Translations under genes and position numbers: made by a program
The notes under the pieces: generated by a model
The model's database searches: none
The model's input: only the letters and a program-made list of their open reading frames with translations
What the model was told of the DNA's origin: nothing
Shown: one piece after another, positions 53,414 through 63,195 of the stretch
Numbering within the stretch: position 1 is the stretch's first letter
Layout of the letters: each line of letters starts with the position of its first letter
Assembly: GCA_903871545.1 (NCBI GenBank)
Contig: CAIQHG010000034.1
Location: 1-64,000, forward strand
Direction: 5' to 3'
Source: an uncultured Burkholderiales bacterium
Lineage (GTDB): Bacteria > Pseudomonadota > Gammaproteobacteria > Burkholderiales > Burkholderiaceae_C
DNA length: 64,000 nucleotides

Positions 53414-54937
53414 CTACATTGGAGGATCTCTATATTCAACAAACGCGTGCCCTCGTAGCTCCCTCTCCCAGACCGCATAACTTTCCTCAAATTTCTTTTC
53501 TTGCATTTGTTTTTTTGCATTTTCGCGTTTTTCTTTCTCAGAGATAGGCGCTTGTTTGCGCTCTATCACTTGTATTAAATGAACACCAAATCTTGAAACT
53601 AAAGGATCAGCAATTTGTCCTGCTGATAGCTTACTCATGGCCGCCTCAAATTCGGGCACAAATTGTCCGGGCACAGCCCATCCCAAATCGCCCCCAGAAT
53701 TAGCGCTCGCATCCTGCGAGTTCTCCTTTGCCAATTTCGCAAAGTCAGCCTCACCACGCTCTATGCGTCTTTTAAAATCGGCCAACTGCGCGCGCGCCGC
53801 ATTTTGACTAAGTTGGCCGCCAGGGCGCAATAAAATATGCCTGGCATGTGTTTGGGTCACCATTACGGACTCAGAATCGACTTGTTGGCGCTCAATTAAC
53901 TTTAATATGTGAAATCCAGCTCCAGACCTTACCGGTCCCGTTACTTGGCCTGGTTTAACACCCTTTAAGGCGTTTAAGAAAAGCGCTGGATAGCGACTCT
54001 CTGCGCGAAGACCCATTGAGCCTCCGTTCTTACTGTCCGCCGATTCGGAGGTGCTTCTCGCCAGCTCTGCAAAATCCTCGCCCGCTTTAGCTTTACGCAA
54101 AATCTCATTCGCCTTCGCTTTAAAGGGCTCGAGTTGAGCCTCAGCTACTCCATCAGGTATAGAGACAAGGATTTGGGAAACATTAAGAAGCTGGACCGTA
54201 GAAGCACCTTTTTTTTGTTGATCCAGTAAGTATTTGTCTGCTTCTAAGTCAGAGATTTTTACCCTGGAAATTACATCTCTTTCCCTCAGCTTTTGCAGAA
54301 TCATCTGCTGCCTTAGTCGAACTTTATAAAGATCGACATTTTGGCCCTGCGTTTTTATTTGCGAAATTAACTGATCAAGCGTCAATGAATTTCTCTCAGC
54401 AATTACATTCAGCGATTGAAGCAGCTCCTCATCTGAGACGGTTATCCCAGTTTCCAAAGCCAATTGGAGAGCCGCTTTCTCAATTATTAATTCTTCAAGT
54501 ATTTTACTTAGAACGCTCTCTTTTGAGGGGGGCATCACCCCCTGTGACCTCATCTGTTCTAAACGCTCCGAAGCCCTTAAGTTAACTTCTCTATTCGTAA
54601 TTGGCTCACTGTCTACAATCGCCACTATATAGTCAGAGTATTCCTTGTCGTTTTCACTCGCAGTAAGTAATAGATTTGGAGCCCCCACTTCAGTTTGAGC
54701 ATCCGCGCCTGACAAACTCTTTGTCCCTTGGGCAGGCGCCGTGCGCAGCCCCGCTTTACTGGAACTCGGTGTAATTGAGGGCGGGGCGCTAGGAGAGTTG
54801 AGGGCACCACTAGACGATCCAAGTCCAGGGATTTTTAAGCCCTGAGCGAAGACAACTTGGGCGCACACTGCGGCGGCAATAGATAGCTTTAGTGCCAAGA
54901 GCTTCATGTTAAGTTGGTTGATATACATTTTTTTCAT
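53414..54937 (-). CDS. surA: Periplasmic peptidyl-prolyl isomerase SurA
   Basis: Two parvulin domains (QVTGPVRSGAGFHILKL; ADPLVSRFGVHLIQV), signal peptide, between lptD and rsmA. Confidence 0.95.
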   Translation of the reverse strand: MKKMYINQLNMKLLALKLSIAAAVCAQVVFAQGLKIPGLGSSSGALNSPSAPPSITPSSSKAGLRTAPAQGTKSLSGADAQTEVGAPNLLLTASENDKEYSDYIVAIVDSEPITNREVNLRASERLEQMRSQGVMPPSKESVLSKILEELIIEKAALQLALETGITVSDEELLQSLNVIAERNSLTLDQLISQIKTQGQNVDLYKVRLRQQMILQKLRERDVISRVKISDLEADKYLLDQQKKGASTVQLLNVSQILVSIPDGVAEAQLEPFKAKANEILRKAKAGEDFAELARSTSESADSKNGGSMGLRAESRYPALFLNALKGVKPGQVTGPVRSGAGFHILKLIERQQVDSESVMVTQTHARHILLRPGGQLSQNAARAQLADFKRRIERGEADFAKLAKENSQDASANSGGDLGWAVPGQFVPEFEAAMSKLSAGQIADPLVSRFGVHLIQVIERKQAPISEKEKRENAKKQMQEKKFEESYAVWERELRGHAFVEYRDPPM

Positions 54938-57405
54938 TGATAATTAGCGTACCGACTCGCGTCCGAAAAGGGGTCTCTCAAATTTTGATACCTAGGAATA
55001 TTTTGCTTGAGTGCAGATAGAGGATTCGACCCCACTCTTGAAATACCATCAAACTCAACTTGGAACATAATTCTTTGATTTGTCGTTGTTGAATTAATTT
55101 GTATTCTCTCTAGTACAACCCTTCCTAGCCAACACCCTGCATCATATTCAAATCCAGCAACGGCGTCTCCAATTTGACCCGTATCTTTGTTGTAGTTTAT
55201 CCTTCCTACTGCATACCAGCGATTCTCACCTAAACCCCTTCCCGGCCCTGAGTCTCGTCCTTTATCCCCCCACAGATCGTTGATCGGCCACTGCCAGCCT
55301 GTATCTATCATATAAGCGCCTAGGCGTCGATCATATCTGTATCCCGCCGTCAAAAGTCTGTAATTAGTCGGGTTATACCGCACATTTCCAGCTGAGAGAT
55401 CAGATTGTTCAGTTTGAGGGTTGTACTCGTAGGTAGAGTCTATCTTCCAGCGCTCATTCAAGTTGACTTGACCTCCCACTAAAAAATCACTTAACCTACC
55501 TGTGATGGGTTTAGGATCGGTCGGCAAATAAATATCTTGGTTCCTAAGCAGGATCCTTTGTGCTACCCCAAGCCTTGCAGCTTCAAATCCCGTTTCAGAG
55601 TCGATTAGCCTAGAGTTTCCTCCAAGAGTGACCATTTTGCTATCCGAAATTCGGTCATTTCCAGAGAATGCATTTTCATTAAAAATCGAAGCAAAACTGA
55701 AATCGTATGTACTTGAGTCATAAACAGGTAAATCATTTTGACTTCTAAAGGGTGTGTAAACAAAGAACACTCTTGGCTCAAGTGTTTGGGTCCACGCATG
55801 ATTAAAGAGATCGGTTGATCTCTCAAAGTTAAGCACCCCGTCCAGACTGAATGTGGGCACAGTTACGTTTGCAGCAAGTAAGCCACTTGTGGTTGGAGAC
55901 TCAAACGCATAGGAGCGCGAATGCAGCATTAATTTGGGCGTCAAGTAACCGTACTCATTTAGTACTGGATAACTCAACTGAGATAAACCGTATATTCTTT
56001 GTGCGTTGGGCTGACAATCTACAGTTGCTTGAAGGCAAGAATAAGTCCTATCCGATTTAAATTCGGTGTAATCGCCCTCCACTGAGAAGTTTAATCCTCT
56101 CATATCGTAAGCTGCGAACCTTGAGTTTACCTCTGGTAAACGGTCATAGGGGGGCGTTATTCTGGTTCGGGCGTCTTGTAAGGTTTGCCATTTTAAAGAT
56201 CTCACAAAGGTTGTAACGTTTTGAGTTGTCCAACTCAGGCTTAAATCGGTGGGTAAAAGTTGCTGCGATAACAGACCCGGGGCCCTTGGAAAGTCTTGCC
56301 AATATAGATCATCACTTACCCGATTTAGATTTAAGTAGTAATTGACTTTACCTATTTCTTTGTCATCAAAATTAGCGCTCCCTGCATGTTGCTGACTGTA
56401 CCCCCAGCGGTCTCGGTCTCTTAGAGGGTCTTTGGACATGTAATCGTAATAAATTTGACCTCTTTCCTCAGCGTGCTCCCCCTCTAAATACCTAAACTCT
56501 GTCCCTATATCTGTACCTCTTCTGCTCCAATAGGTTGGTGTAATAGTTGCATCCCTATTTGGAGCAATGTTCCAGTAATAGGGTTGACTTATTTGGATAC
56601 CGCTTATGTTATCAACTCCAATTGTTGGCGCTAGCAAACCAGATTTTCGCTCATTCGTTAAAGGGAACGAAAGACTTGGCAAAGGTACATTTGGAAAGTC
56701 TTTCATCACAAGCGTTGCCCCTTTTGCGCTCCCCTCGTTTGTCAATGTATTTAAACTCAACGTATCCGCTTTTAATATCCATGCAGGCGCCCATCCGGGG
56801 GCGGATTGGGCACGGCAGGTTGTGTAAGTGGCACGCTGAATAATTGCCCGTTTATCATCTAAAAAGTCTATTTTTTCTGCGCTTCCGTAAGCGTTATTTT
56901 TAACTAAAGAGAAGTCTGTAGCGATAAAGTAACCCTCAAAACTGTCAATTTGTATATCTAAGAACGATCCCCTAAATAAGTTGCCAGCCCTATTCAGTGA
57001 AACCGTGCCTCTAGCTTGTAATTTTTCACTCAAACTTGAGTATTGAATATGATCGGCCTTGACTTGGGTATTTCCTCGTCTGAAAGTGACATTTCCATCT
57101 AAGTTTGTTTGCTCCGCTGATATCCCCTCAAGTGAATCACTTTGAATATAGATAGGTAACAAACTTGTCGCGTTCGATGCTGCTTTTTCTTGCAAAAGAG
57201 AGCTTGCCCTTAACACCAGTGGCGCGCTTTTACTTGCCTGGTTTACAAGCTTTTGGGGTTCCCTATTCTCTACATTTTTAGACAACTCATCCGATTCATG
57301 CAACTTAATAGAGTCTGCAAATGATGTTTGCAAATAAACGAGAGAGCTCAAAAGTAAAATAAATCTGCAGAAAAATGACATGAATTGATTATGATTGCTT
57401 CGCAA
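54934..57405 (-). CDS. lptD: LPS-assembly protein LptD
   Basis: OstA domain (ADHIQYSSLSEKLQARGTVSLNRAG) plus barrel; neighbour of surA. Confidence 0.96.
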   Translation of the reverse strand: MRSNHNQFMSFFCRFILLLSSLVYLQTSFADSIKLHESDELSKNVENREPQKLVNQASKSAPLVLRASSLLQEKAASNATSLLPIYIQSDSLEGISAEQTNLDGNVTFRRGNTQVKADHIQYSSLSEKLQARGTVSLNRAGNLFRGSFLDIQIDSFEGYFIATDFSLVKNNAYGSAEKIDFLDDKRAIIQRATYTTCRAQSAPGWAPAWILKADTLSLNTLTNEGSAKGATLVMKDFPNVPLPSLSFPLTNERKSGLLAPTIGVDNISGIQISQPYYWNIAPNRDATITPTYWSRRGTDIGTEFRYLEGEHAEERGQIYYDYMSKDPLRDRDRWGYSQQHAGSANFDDKEIGKVNYYLNLNRVSDDLYWQDFPRAPGLLSQQLLPTDLSLSWTTQNVTTFVRSLKWQTLQDARTRITPPYDRLPEVNSRFAAYDMRGLNFSVEGDYTEFKSDRTYSCLQATVDCQPNAQRIYGLSQLSYPVLNEYGYLTPKLMLHSRSYAFESPTTSGLLAANVTVPTFSLDGVLNFERSTDLFNHAWTQTLEPRVFFVYTPFRSQNDLPVYDSSTYDFSFASIFNENAFSGNDRISDSKMVTLGGNSRLIDSETGFEAARLGVAQRILLRNQDIYLPTDPKPITGRLSDFLVGGQVNLNERWKIDSTYEYNPQTEQSDLSAGNVRYNPTNYRLLTAGYRYDRRLGAYMIDTGWQWPINDLWGDKGRDSGPGRGLGENRWYAVGRINYNKDTGQIGDAVAGFEYDAGCWLGRVVLERIQINSTTTNQRIMFQVEFDGISRVGSNPLSALKQNIPRYQNLRDPFSDASRYANYQ

Positions 57406-57491
57406 AACCTTTTATTGCTTTAAAGTAATGGGTCATTTGTAAAATTAAGATTATCTCTGAGCTTTTAAGCTTTAAACACACCTTTTTACGC

Positions 57492-58607
57492 ATGCAAGTT
57501 AATATACCCACAAAGCCACCCATCGTTTGGAGTAATCCAGAGCGTGAAAAAGCCTTTTTCAGCTGGTTAGATCGAGTTGCAATAGAGTTTTCTTTAAATA
57601 AAGAAAGCTTGTCTTTGGCTTCAGCAGATGCAAGTTTTAGGCGTTATTTTCGACTAACCAGTCAGTACGAGCTAGCCAAATCGTTTGTCATTATGGATGC
57701 TCCCCCCGATAAAGAGAACTGCTCCTCATTTGTAGCCATCGCCTCTTTAATGGCTCGTGCGGGGTTGCTGGTGCCGCAAATCCTCAATTGGAGTGAGCCT
57801 TTGGGATTCATGCTCATCTCAGACTTGGGCAATCAAACTTTGCTAGAACAGTTGCAAACTACCCTTGACCTGACAGCCCCTGAAGCAACACCACCTCTGG
57901 CCCCGTTTAACAAAGCACTTGACGCTCTTCTGCTTTGGCAAAAGGCGAGTAAACCCAATACGCTTGATCTTTATGATGAGTCCGTTTTGATGAGGGAGCT
58001 CTACTTATTTCCTGAATGGTATATCTCCCAACACAAAAAAATTGCTCTCACTGTAGATCAACAAAACGTATTACAAAGCGTTTTCAGTCTTATTGTTAAA
58101 TCCAATTTAAGCGCCCCCCGTGTCTTTGTACACCGAGACTTTATGACTCGTAATCTGATGGTCTCGCAAGACAAAAATGAGCACCGCCTTGGTGTGCTAG
58201 ATTTTCAAGACGCTTTAATGGGGCCAATCACTTACGACATAGCAAGTTTAATGCGCGATGCTTTTTGCAGCTGGTCAGAAGAGTTTGTACTGGACATTAC
58301 CATTCGCTATTGGGAACGCATTCGCTCAAGTGGGATGATTGATCAAAACGGTTGGTCTGAGGATTTTGGAGAATTTTGGCGAGCTGTCGAGTGGATGGGG
58401 CTTCAAAGACACTTGAAAGTAAGCGGCATATTTGCAAGATTAACTCTAAGAGACAATAAGCCTAAATATTTATCCGATACTCCTCGGTTTATTAAATACA
58501 TTAGAAGCACCGGAGCAAGGTATAGGGAACTATTTCCTTTGATTCGACTATTAGACTCGTTTGATAGCCAAAATGATAAACAAGTTTTCTCATTTGGACG
58601 CTTGTAA
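57492..58607 (+). CDS. amgK: Phosphotransferase (AmgK-like sugar kinase)
   Basis: LASADASFRRYFRL; FVHRDFMTRNLMV; LGVLDFQDALMGPITYDIASLMRDAFC; divergent from lptD. Confidence 0.88.
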   Translation: MQVNIPTKPPIVWSNPEREKAFFSWLDRVAIEFSLNKESLSLASADASFRRYFRLTSQYELAKSFVIMDAPPDKENCSSFVAIASLMARAGLLVPQILNWSEPLGFMLISDLGNQTLLEQLQTTLDLTAPEATPPLAPFNKALDALLLWQKASKPNTLDLYDESVLMRELYLFPEWYISQHKKIALTVDQQNVLQSVFSLIVKSNLSAPRVFVHRDFMTRNLMVSQDKNEHRLGVLDFQDALMGPITYDIASLMRDAFCSWSEEFVLDITIRYWERIRSSGMIDQNGWSEDFGEFWRAVEWMGLQRHLKVSGIFARLTLRDNKPKYLSDTPRFIKYIRSTGARYRELFPLIRLLDSFDSQNDKQVFSFGRL

Positions 58608-58621
58608 CCTAGACGTTTAAA

Positions 58622-59383
58622 ATGCCCAGAATTTTCTGCGATTCCCCTATTCAACTTATAAATAGTTGGTCTTTGCCTGCAGATACGGCCCGCCATATTC
58701 AAGTCTTAAGGCTTCAGCCTGGTGACAAATTTACTTTATTTAACGGCCGAGGAGGGGAGTTTACGTCGCAAATTTTAGAGATGGGCAGAAAAGAAGTTGT
58801 AGCCTCTGTTTTAAGTTTTAATCCTGTAGAACGCGAATTAAATGCTCAAATCCACCTACTAATGGGTATGCCCGCCAACGATAAAATGGATTGGATTATT
58901 GAAAAAGCAACTGAGCTTGGAGTTCGTCAAGTTACCCCCCTAATGACGCAGCACAATGTTGTTCGCTTAAGTGGTACCCGGGCTGACAAAAAGACCCTTC
59001 ACTGGAGTTCCATCGCCACAGCCGCGTGCACTCAGTGTGGCAGAAATACGGCCCCCGTTATTGAAAGCCCTATTGAGCTTTCAAATTGGCTTGCAACTGA
59101 GCTCGGCTCTGTATCAAACCCGTCTTTTAAATGGTTTTTTTCTCTTAATTCTTTGGCCCGCTCGATTGGTCCTCAAATCCAAGAACTCTTAAAACTTCCC
59201 CTTAATAACAATCCCCATATCTTGATTGCATTTGGCCCAGAAGGTGGATGGTCTTCGCAGGAGGAGACGACACTTATAAATTACGGCTTTACGGCCCTTA
59301 GCCTTGGCAATAGAACGCTTCGCGCAGAAACTGCCGCAATAGCAACACTAGCCACGTTAAATTTAATGCTAGAACAAAGTTAG
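58622..59383 (+). CDS. rsmE: 16S rRNA (uracil1498-N3)-methyltransferase
   Basis: HIQVLRLQPGDKFTLFNGRGGEF; IAFGPEGGWSSQEE; LGNRTLRAETA. Confidence 0.96.
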   Translation: MPRIFCDSPIQLINSWSLPADTARHIQVLRLQPGDKFTLFNGRGGEFTSQILEMGRKEVVASVLSFNPVERELNAQIHLLMGMPANDKMDWIIEKATELGVRQVTPLMTQHNVVRLSGTRADKKTLHWSSIATAACTQCGRNTAPVIESPIELSNWLATELGSVSNPSFKWFFSLNSLARSIGPQIQELLKLPLNNNPHILIAFGPEGGWSSQEETTLINYGFTALSLGNRTLRAETAAIATLATLNLMLEQS

Positions 59384-59961
59384 TGCTCAATTTTAAATAC
59401 CGCGGTCGGTGCTAGCAAATTTGGAAATAAGCGGATAATACTTGAGTCTTTGACTCCAAAAGAATCCAAGATTTTTATTTTATTTTTTTTAGCTAGCAAC
59501 TCAAAATCGTAAAAAGTTCCCACACGAATATTAGGCGTGTCATACCACTGATAAGGGAGCCTTTTTGTCACTGGCATCGCCCCGCGCAAAATACTAATCC
59601 TATTTGGCCAGTGTGCGAAGTTTGGAAAAGCAACTATGCCGATTTTCCCCACCCTTACTGTCTCCATAACCATAGTTTCTGCGTTTCTCAAATTTTGTAA
59701 GGTATCAATCTGCAGTACAACGTCGAAAGAAAAATCCTCAAAAATTGTTAAACCTTCATCCAAATTTAACTGCAACACCTGAACACCACGACGAACACAC
59801 TGCAAAACATTTTGGTCATCTATTTCAACGCCGTAACCGTCGCATCCTCTGTGGAGCTGTAAATAATTTAATAAGTCACCATCCCCACAACCTAAATCAA
59901 GCACCCTGCTCCCCACAGGCACTAGCTCGGCGATACTTGAGATGAAGGCTTGCTTATTCAT
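59380..59961 (-). CDS. metW: Methionine biosynthesis protein MetW
   Basis: VPVGSRVLDLGCGDGDLLNYL; adjacent to metX. Confidence 0.95.
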   Translation of the reverse strand: MNKQAFISSIAELVPVGSRVLDLGCGDGDLLNYLQLHRGCDGYGVEIDDQNVLQCVRRGVQVLQLNLDEGLTIFEDFSFDVVLQIDTLQNLRNAETMVMETVRVGKIGIVAFPNFAHWPNRISILRGAMPVTKRLPYQWYDTPNIRVGTFYDFELLAKKNKIKILDSFGVKDSSIIRLFPNLLAPTAVFKIEH

Positions 59962-59971
59962 CTAATTTGTC

Positions 59972-61102
59972 CTAATTTTTTAAATTCTTAAATATTTCCG
60001 CAAAATAGGATTCCACAACGCTCAAGTACCGATGGTCATCAAGTAAAAAAGCATCGTGCCCATGTGGTGCGTCAATCTCTGAATACGTTACGGCTATTTT
60101 GTTATCAATTAGAGCTTTTACGATTTCCCTGCTCCTTGCCGGCGAAAACCTCCAATCTGTTTTGAAACTAATCACTAAGAATTTACTTTTTATTTTTTTG
60201 AATGCCAGACTTAAACTATTCTGATGCTCTTTCGCTGGATCAAAATAATCAAGAGCTCTTGTAATCAATAAGTAAGTGTTGGCGTCAAAATATTCACTGA
60301 ATTTTTCCCCCTGATGCCTTAAATAACTCTCTATTTGAAACTCTACATCTTGAGTGGAATACTTTAAGGTGTCATTTCTCAACGTTCTTCCAAATTTAGT
60401 GTTCATCACATCATCGCTTAAATACGTAATATGGCCCACCATTCTCGCGATTTTTAAACCCCGGCGAGGGATAACATTGTGCTCGTAAAAGTAGCCCTCA
60501 TGAAAGTCCGGATCATTTACGATTGCGCGTCTCGCGACTTCATTAAATGCAATATTTTCGGCATTTAAATTGGGCGCGCTTGCGATCACAACTGAGTTCA
60601 ATACTTTATCCGGGTACTGCAGCGTCCAACTTAAAGCTTGCATTCCCCCTAAACTGCCACCCATAACTGCACATAGCCGTTCGATACCAAGAGCATAGAC
60701 TAATCTTTGCTGAGCGTTAACCCAATCTTCTACAGTTACAACAGGAAAGGCGCCACCCCAAATTTTTTGATTCTTTGGGTTTACGTGTGTGGGCCCAGTA
60801 GAACCAAAGCATGATCCCAAATTGTTAATTCCAATTACAAAAAATTGATCCGTATCCACAGATTTCCCCGGACCAATCATCTTATCCCACCATCCCGCTG
60901 ATTTAAAACCCTCTCCCTCATACTCACCCGCAACATGGTGAGAGGCGTTTAGCGCGTGACAAATTAAAACCGCATTCGATTTCGATTCATTTAGCTGGCC
61001 ATAAGTTTCGTACGCAAGTTGATAACTGTCTAATACCCCACCAGAGCGCAGTTTGAGTGGCTCACTGAAGTTCATGATTTGCGCTCGGGCGATAAAGCTC
61101 AT
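59972..61102 (-). CDS. metX: Homoserine O-acyltransferase
   Basis: [36 protein letters not shown]. Confidence 0.96.
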   Translation of the reverse strand: MSFIARAQIMNFSEPLKLRSGGVLDSYQLAYETYGQLNESKSNAVLICHALNASHHVAGEYEGEGFKSAGWWDKMIGPGKSVDTDQFFVIGINNLGSCFGSTGPTHVNPKNQKIWGGAFPVVTVEDWVNAQQRLVYALGIERLCAVMGGSLGGMQALSWTLQYPDKVLNSVVIASAPNLNAENIAFNEVARRAIVNDPDFHEGYFYEHNVIPRRGLKIARMVGHITYLSDDVMNTKFGRTLRNDTLKYSTQDVEFQIESYLRHQGEKFSEYFDANTYLLITRALDYFDPAKEHQNSLSLAFKKIKSKFLVISFKTDWRFSPARSREIVKALIDNKIAVTYSEIDAPHGHDAFLLDDHRYLSVVESYFAEIFKNLKN

Positions 61103-61462
61103 ACTTTTAATTTAGTCAACTTGCTCTTAACATTCCACATTTTTCTTGGTCTTTTTTTATTAGTTGACCTTATCAAGCATCACAATTGTTGAATAATTCA
61201 ATTTTATTAACACCAAGCAATTTTTGGGCTCTTTTATCTTAGCTTTCTGCTTCAGTTTTCAATCCCGCTGAGGGTTTTTAAACAAAAAACATGAATTTAT
61301 TCTGCTTTTTAGCTATTTTTCTTCCTAATAGTAGTAAATCCTAAGCACTAAATGTCATTTGTGCCTCATAATGTCAGAACACGTATTTAATGTAACAGTT
61401 TATGCGTGGTTTCTGGTGATCGGTTAGTTTCGCGCTTCGCTTTTCTTTATTGTGGTGCATTC

Positions 61463-61500
61463 GGGACTCCATCGCTTTTCATTGTGTTTCAAGGAGTCCC
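61463..61500 (+). promoter_or_regulatory. Hairpin sequestering the Shine-Dalgarno of the RRM gene
   Basis: GGGACTCC (61463-61470) / GGAGTCCC (61493-61500); SD AGGAG inside right arm; ATG at 61505. Confidence 0.7.
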
Positions 61501-61504
61501 TTTC

Positions 61505-61915
61505 ATGGGCAATAAATTATACGTAGGCAATCTGCCTTATTCTGTTCGCGACAATGATTTGGAGCAAGCATTTGGGCAATATGGTGGCGTCACAAGCGCT
61601 AAAGTAATGATGGAGAGAGACACTGGCAGATCCAAAGGATTTGGCTTTGTTGAAATGGGCAACGACGCGGAAGCTCAAGCCGCAATCGCTGGCATGAACG
61701 GCCAATCTCTTGGTGGCCGTAGCCTCGTTGTAAACGAAGCTCGCCCAATGGAGGCTCGCCCACCCCGCACTGGCGGTGGCGGCGGATATGGTGGCGGCGG
61801 TTATGGCGGTGGCGGTGGTGGTGGTGGTCGACGTGAAGGCGGCGGCGGATATGGCGGCGGCGGCGGTGGCGGTGGCGGTGGCCGACGCGAAGGCGGCGGC
61901 GGCGATTACCGTTAA
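61505..61915 (+). CDS. Glycine-rich RRM RNA-binding protein
   Basis: NKLYVGNLPYSVRDNDLEQAFGQYG and KGFGFVEM RNP motifs; Gly/Arg-rich tail; start set at MGNKLY. Confidence 0.95.
   Translation: MGNKLYVGNLPYSVRDNDLEQAFGQYGGVTSAKVMMERDTGRSKGFGFVEMGNDAEAQAAIAGMNGQSLGGRSLVVNEARPMEARPPRTGGGGGYGGGGYGGGGGGGGRREGGGGYGGGGGGGGGGRREGGGGDYR
61762..61911 (+). repeat. Low-complexity GGC/GGT repeat encoding Gly-rich tail with two GRREGGGG units
   Basis: GGGGGYGGGGYGGGGGGGGRREGGGGYGGGGGGGGGGRREGGGGDY. Confidence 0.9.
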
Positions 61916-61974
61916 TCTAAGACGTGGCAGCTAACCACTGCGTTATTGATAGATTAATGTAGATCTGACCTAAG

Positions 61975-62001
61975 GGATACTGTTCACAGTATCCTTTTTT
62001 T
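61975..62001 (+). terminator. Rho-independent terminator of the RRM gene
   Basis: GGATACTG-ttca-CAGTATCC + T7. Confidence 0.88.
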
Positions 62002-62623
62002 ATTTTTTAGCGAACGTTACTTTTACATTTCCGACTAACTGCATCCTTCTATCAATATTGTTGTACTGCATTGAATCAGCCGTTATCTTTTCCAATCCCC
62101 TATCAATTTGAACGGGCAAATTAGTATAAATTTTTTCAATTTCTGAATTGATTTTTAAATATTGGCTTTTAATACTCAAAAAAGTTGGTGCTACTTTAGT
62201 CCCACTCCAGTCTTGCTTTATGAGCTCAACATCTCCCCTCAATTCAATGAGAGAGGCGTCGGCATTAGTTGTTGCTGTCTTAGCAGTCCCTTGCGTTCTT
62301 TGCACACCGCTAAAATTTGAATGTGATTGAGAATAAACTCGCGGACCTTCTATTTCTGTAGTGTCCGTATCGGCAAAATGTCGGGCATATCTTCCCAGTA
62401 TATGAGACTTAACTTCACCATTTGGCTCATAAGTCGTAACAGAAAACCCTCGCATAAAGTAATCTTCGACATGAGCCAAAGGCAAGACACTCTCTTTTTT
62501 GATTGCTTTTGGCGTAACTTGAAGCAACCAATAAGTAAACATCGCAAATATTAACATCAAAATGACTGGCAAGTAGCCACTTAAATTGTCCCAACTGCGT
62601 TTGAATATTTGTATACCTTTCAT
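62000..62623 (-). CDS. lptC: LPS export ABC transporter periplasmic protein LptC
   Basis: N-terminal TM, ADSMQYNNIDRRMQLVGNVKVTF; downstream of kdsC. Confidence 0.9.
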   Translation of the reverse strand: MKGIQIFKRSWDNLSGYLPVILMLIFAMFTYWLLQVTPKAIKKESVLPLAHVEDYFMRGFSVTTYEPNGEVKSHILGRYARHFADTDTTEIEGPRVYSQSHSNFSGVQRTQGTAKTATTNADASLIELRGDVELIKQDWSGTKVAPTFLSIKSQYLKINSEIEKIYTNLPVQIDRGLEKITADSMQYNNIDRRMQLVGNVKVTFAKK

Positions 62624-62650
62624 GGTGTATTTTTTTACTTTTCAAAGAGA

Positions 62651-63187
62651 TTAACTCTCATTTAAAGCCTCATTTAATAGGTCAAGATACTTACCCTTTG
62701 CCGTCAACAATAGATCACAAAACTCGCGCAACGCACCTTCACCACCTTTTTTGAGAGTCACATAATCTACCCGGCTTAAAACTTCACGATGCCCGTTTTG
62801 AGGAGCACATGAAAAAGCAGCTTTTACAATCATTTGCAAATCAGGCCAGTCATCACCCATGCAAGCCGCTTGAGTCCAGTTTAATTGTAATTCTTGTAAT
62901 ATTTTTTCTGCAACTGATACCTTTCTTTCTGCCCCCAAGTAGATATGTTTCACGCCTAAATCTACCAACCTATTTTTTACATGCTCTCCGACTCTGCCAG
63001 AGATGATGACTGGAACAATACCAATTTTTTGTATTAATTTGATACCCTGTCCATCCAAAACATTGAATTGTTTTAATGATTCATTTTTTTCTGAATAGAG
63101 CAATCGTCCATCTGTGAAAACACCGTCAACATCTAAAAATATGACTCTTATATTTTGAGCTAATAGCAAATTTTCTGGACTGTACAT
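62651..63187 (-). CDS. kdsC: 3-deoxy-D-manno-octulosonate 8-phosphate phosphatase
   Basis: IRVIFLDVDGVFTDGRLLYSEKNESLKQFNVLDGQGIKL; GDDWPDLQM. Confidence 0.95.
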   Translation of the reverse strand: MYSPENLLLAQNIRVIFLDVDGVFTDGRLLYSEKNESLKQFNVLDGQGIKLIQKIGIVPVIISGRVGEHVKNRLVDLGVKHIYLGAERKVSVAEKILQELQLNWTQAACMGDDWPDLQMIVKAAFSCAPQNGHREVLSRVDYVTLKKGGEGALREFCDLLLTAKGKYLDLLNEALNES

Positions 63188-63195
63188 AAAATAAT

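Noticed and set aside
61103-61404. Search for a SAM-type riboswitch upstream of metX
   Set aside because: No recognisable SAM riboswitch core on the minus strand; only a short CCC/GGG stem.
61762-61911. Repetitive GGC-rich stretch considered as a CRISPR or tandem-repeat array
   Set aside because: It is in frame with the RRM protein and encodes a Gly-rich tail; no spacers.
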